A stretch of 5,197 bases of DNA from Bacillota bacterium. GTDB lineage: Bacteria > Bacillota > Clostridia > Clostridiales > Clostridiaceae. Made by a program: the position numbers and the translations under genes. The notes beneath the pieces are model-generated. The model saw only the letters and a list, made by a program, of their open reading frames with translations. It did not search any database and had not been told where the DNA came from. Every line of letters begins with the position of its first letter. The first letter of the stretch is position 1. The stretch is taken from the NCBI GenBank assembly GCA_023399035.1, contig JAEWQX010000122.1, forward strand, positions 1 to 5,197, read 5' to 3'. Shown here piece by piece: positions 5,117 through 5,197 of this stretch.

Positions 5117-5197
5117 AAATATTAAATCTTTGTACAATTTATTTCATTTGTAAGATTTATTTTATTGTAATGTAGTTTTATTATTAGAACATATATA

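Overview
The window is strongly AT-rich. It has Gram-positive features throughout: GGAGG-type ribosome binding sites, a GTG start, short hydrophobic signal peptides, and secreted proteins ending in GW/WYY choline-binding-type repeats. This fits a Clostridium or close relative (Firmicutes). The genus is inferred from style only; no rRNA or other marker gene is present. Every gene I can support lies on the minus strand, so the window reads from right to left.

Right half (about 5197 to 3075): four small genes form one probable operon in the order HEPN (4961-4503), nucleotidyltransferase (4440-4057), nucleotidyltransferase (3995-3570), HEPN (3583-3140). Both HEPN proteins carry the R-x4-H-x-Y motif of HepT-type toxins/RNases. 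Both nucleotidyltransferases carry a G-S-x11-D-x-D motif of the minimal nucleotidyltransferase (MNT/MntA) class. The pairing is that of HepT/MntA (type VII) toxin-antitoxin modules, in which MntA adds AMP to a tyrosine of the HEPN motif and silences the RNase. Here two diverged modules stand head to tail in mirrored gene order (HEPN-MNT-MNT-HEPN) on one strand. A candidate promoter with a four-copy heptamer repeat precedes the cluster, and a good rho-independent terminator (3075-3116) closes it. This is the most interesting part of the window.

Left half (about 3046 to 1): a 607-residue secreted protein (2952-1129) has its own candidate promoter region, a signal peptide, a large region of unknown function, an Asn/Ser/Gly linker containing an (AAT)9 tract, and a C-terminal cell-wall-binding repeat domain. 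Next comes a decayed fragment of the same kind of repeat domain (986-775), with stop codons and a frameshift. After a long non-coding stretch lies the 5' end of a second secreted protein (338 to 1, running off the window) whose mature N-terminus resembles that of the 607-residue protein. The left half therefore looks like an array of duplicated surface-protein genes in which one member has been lost.

No tRNA, rRNA, CRISPR array, transposase or integrase gene is visible.
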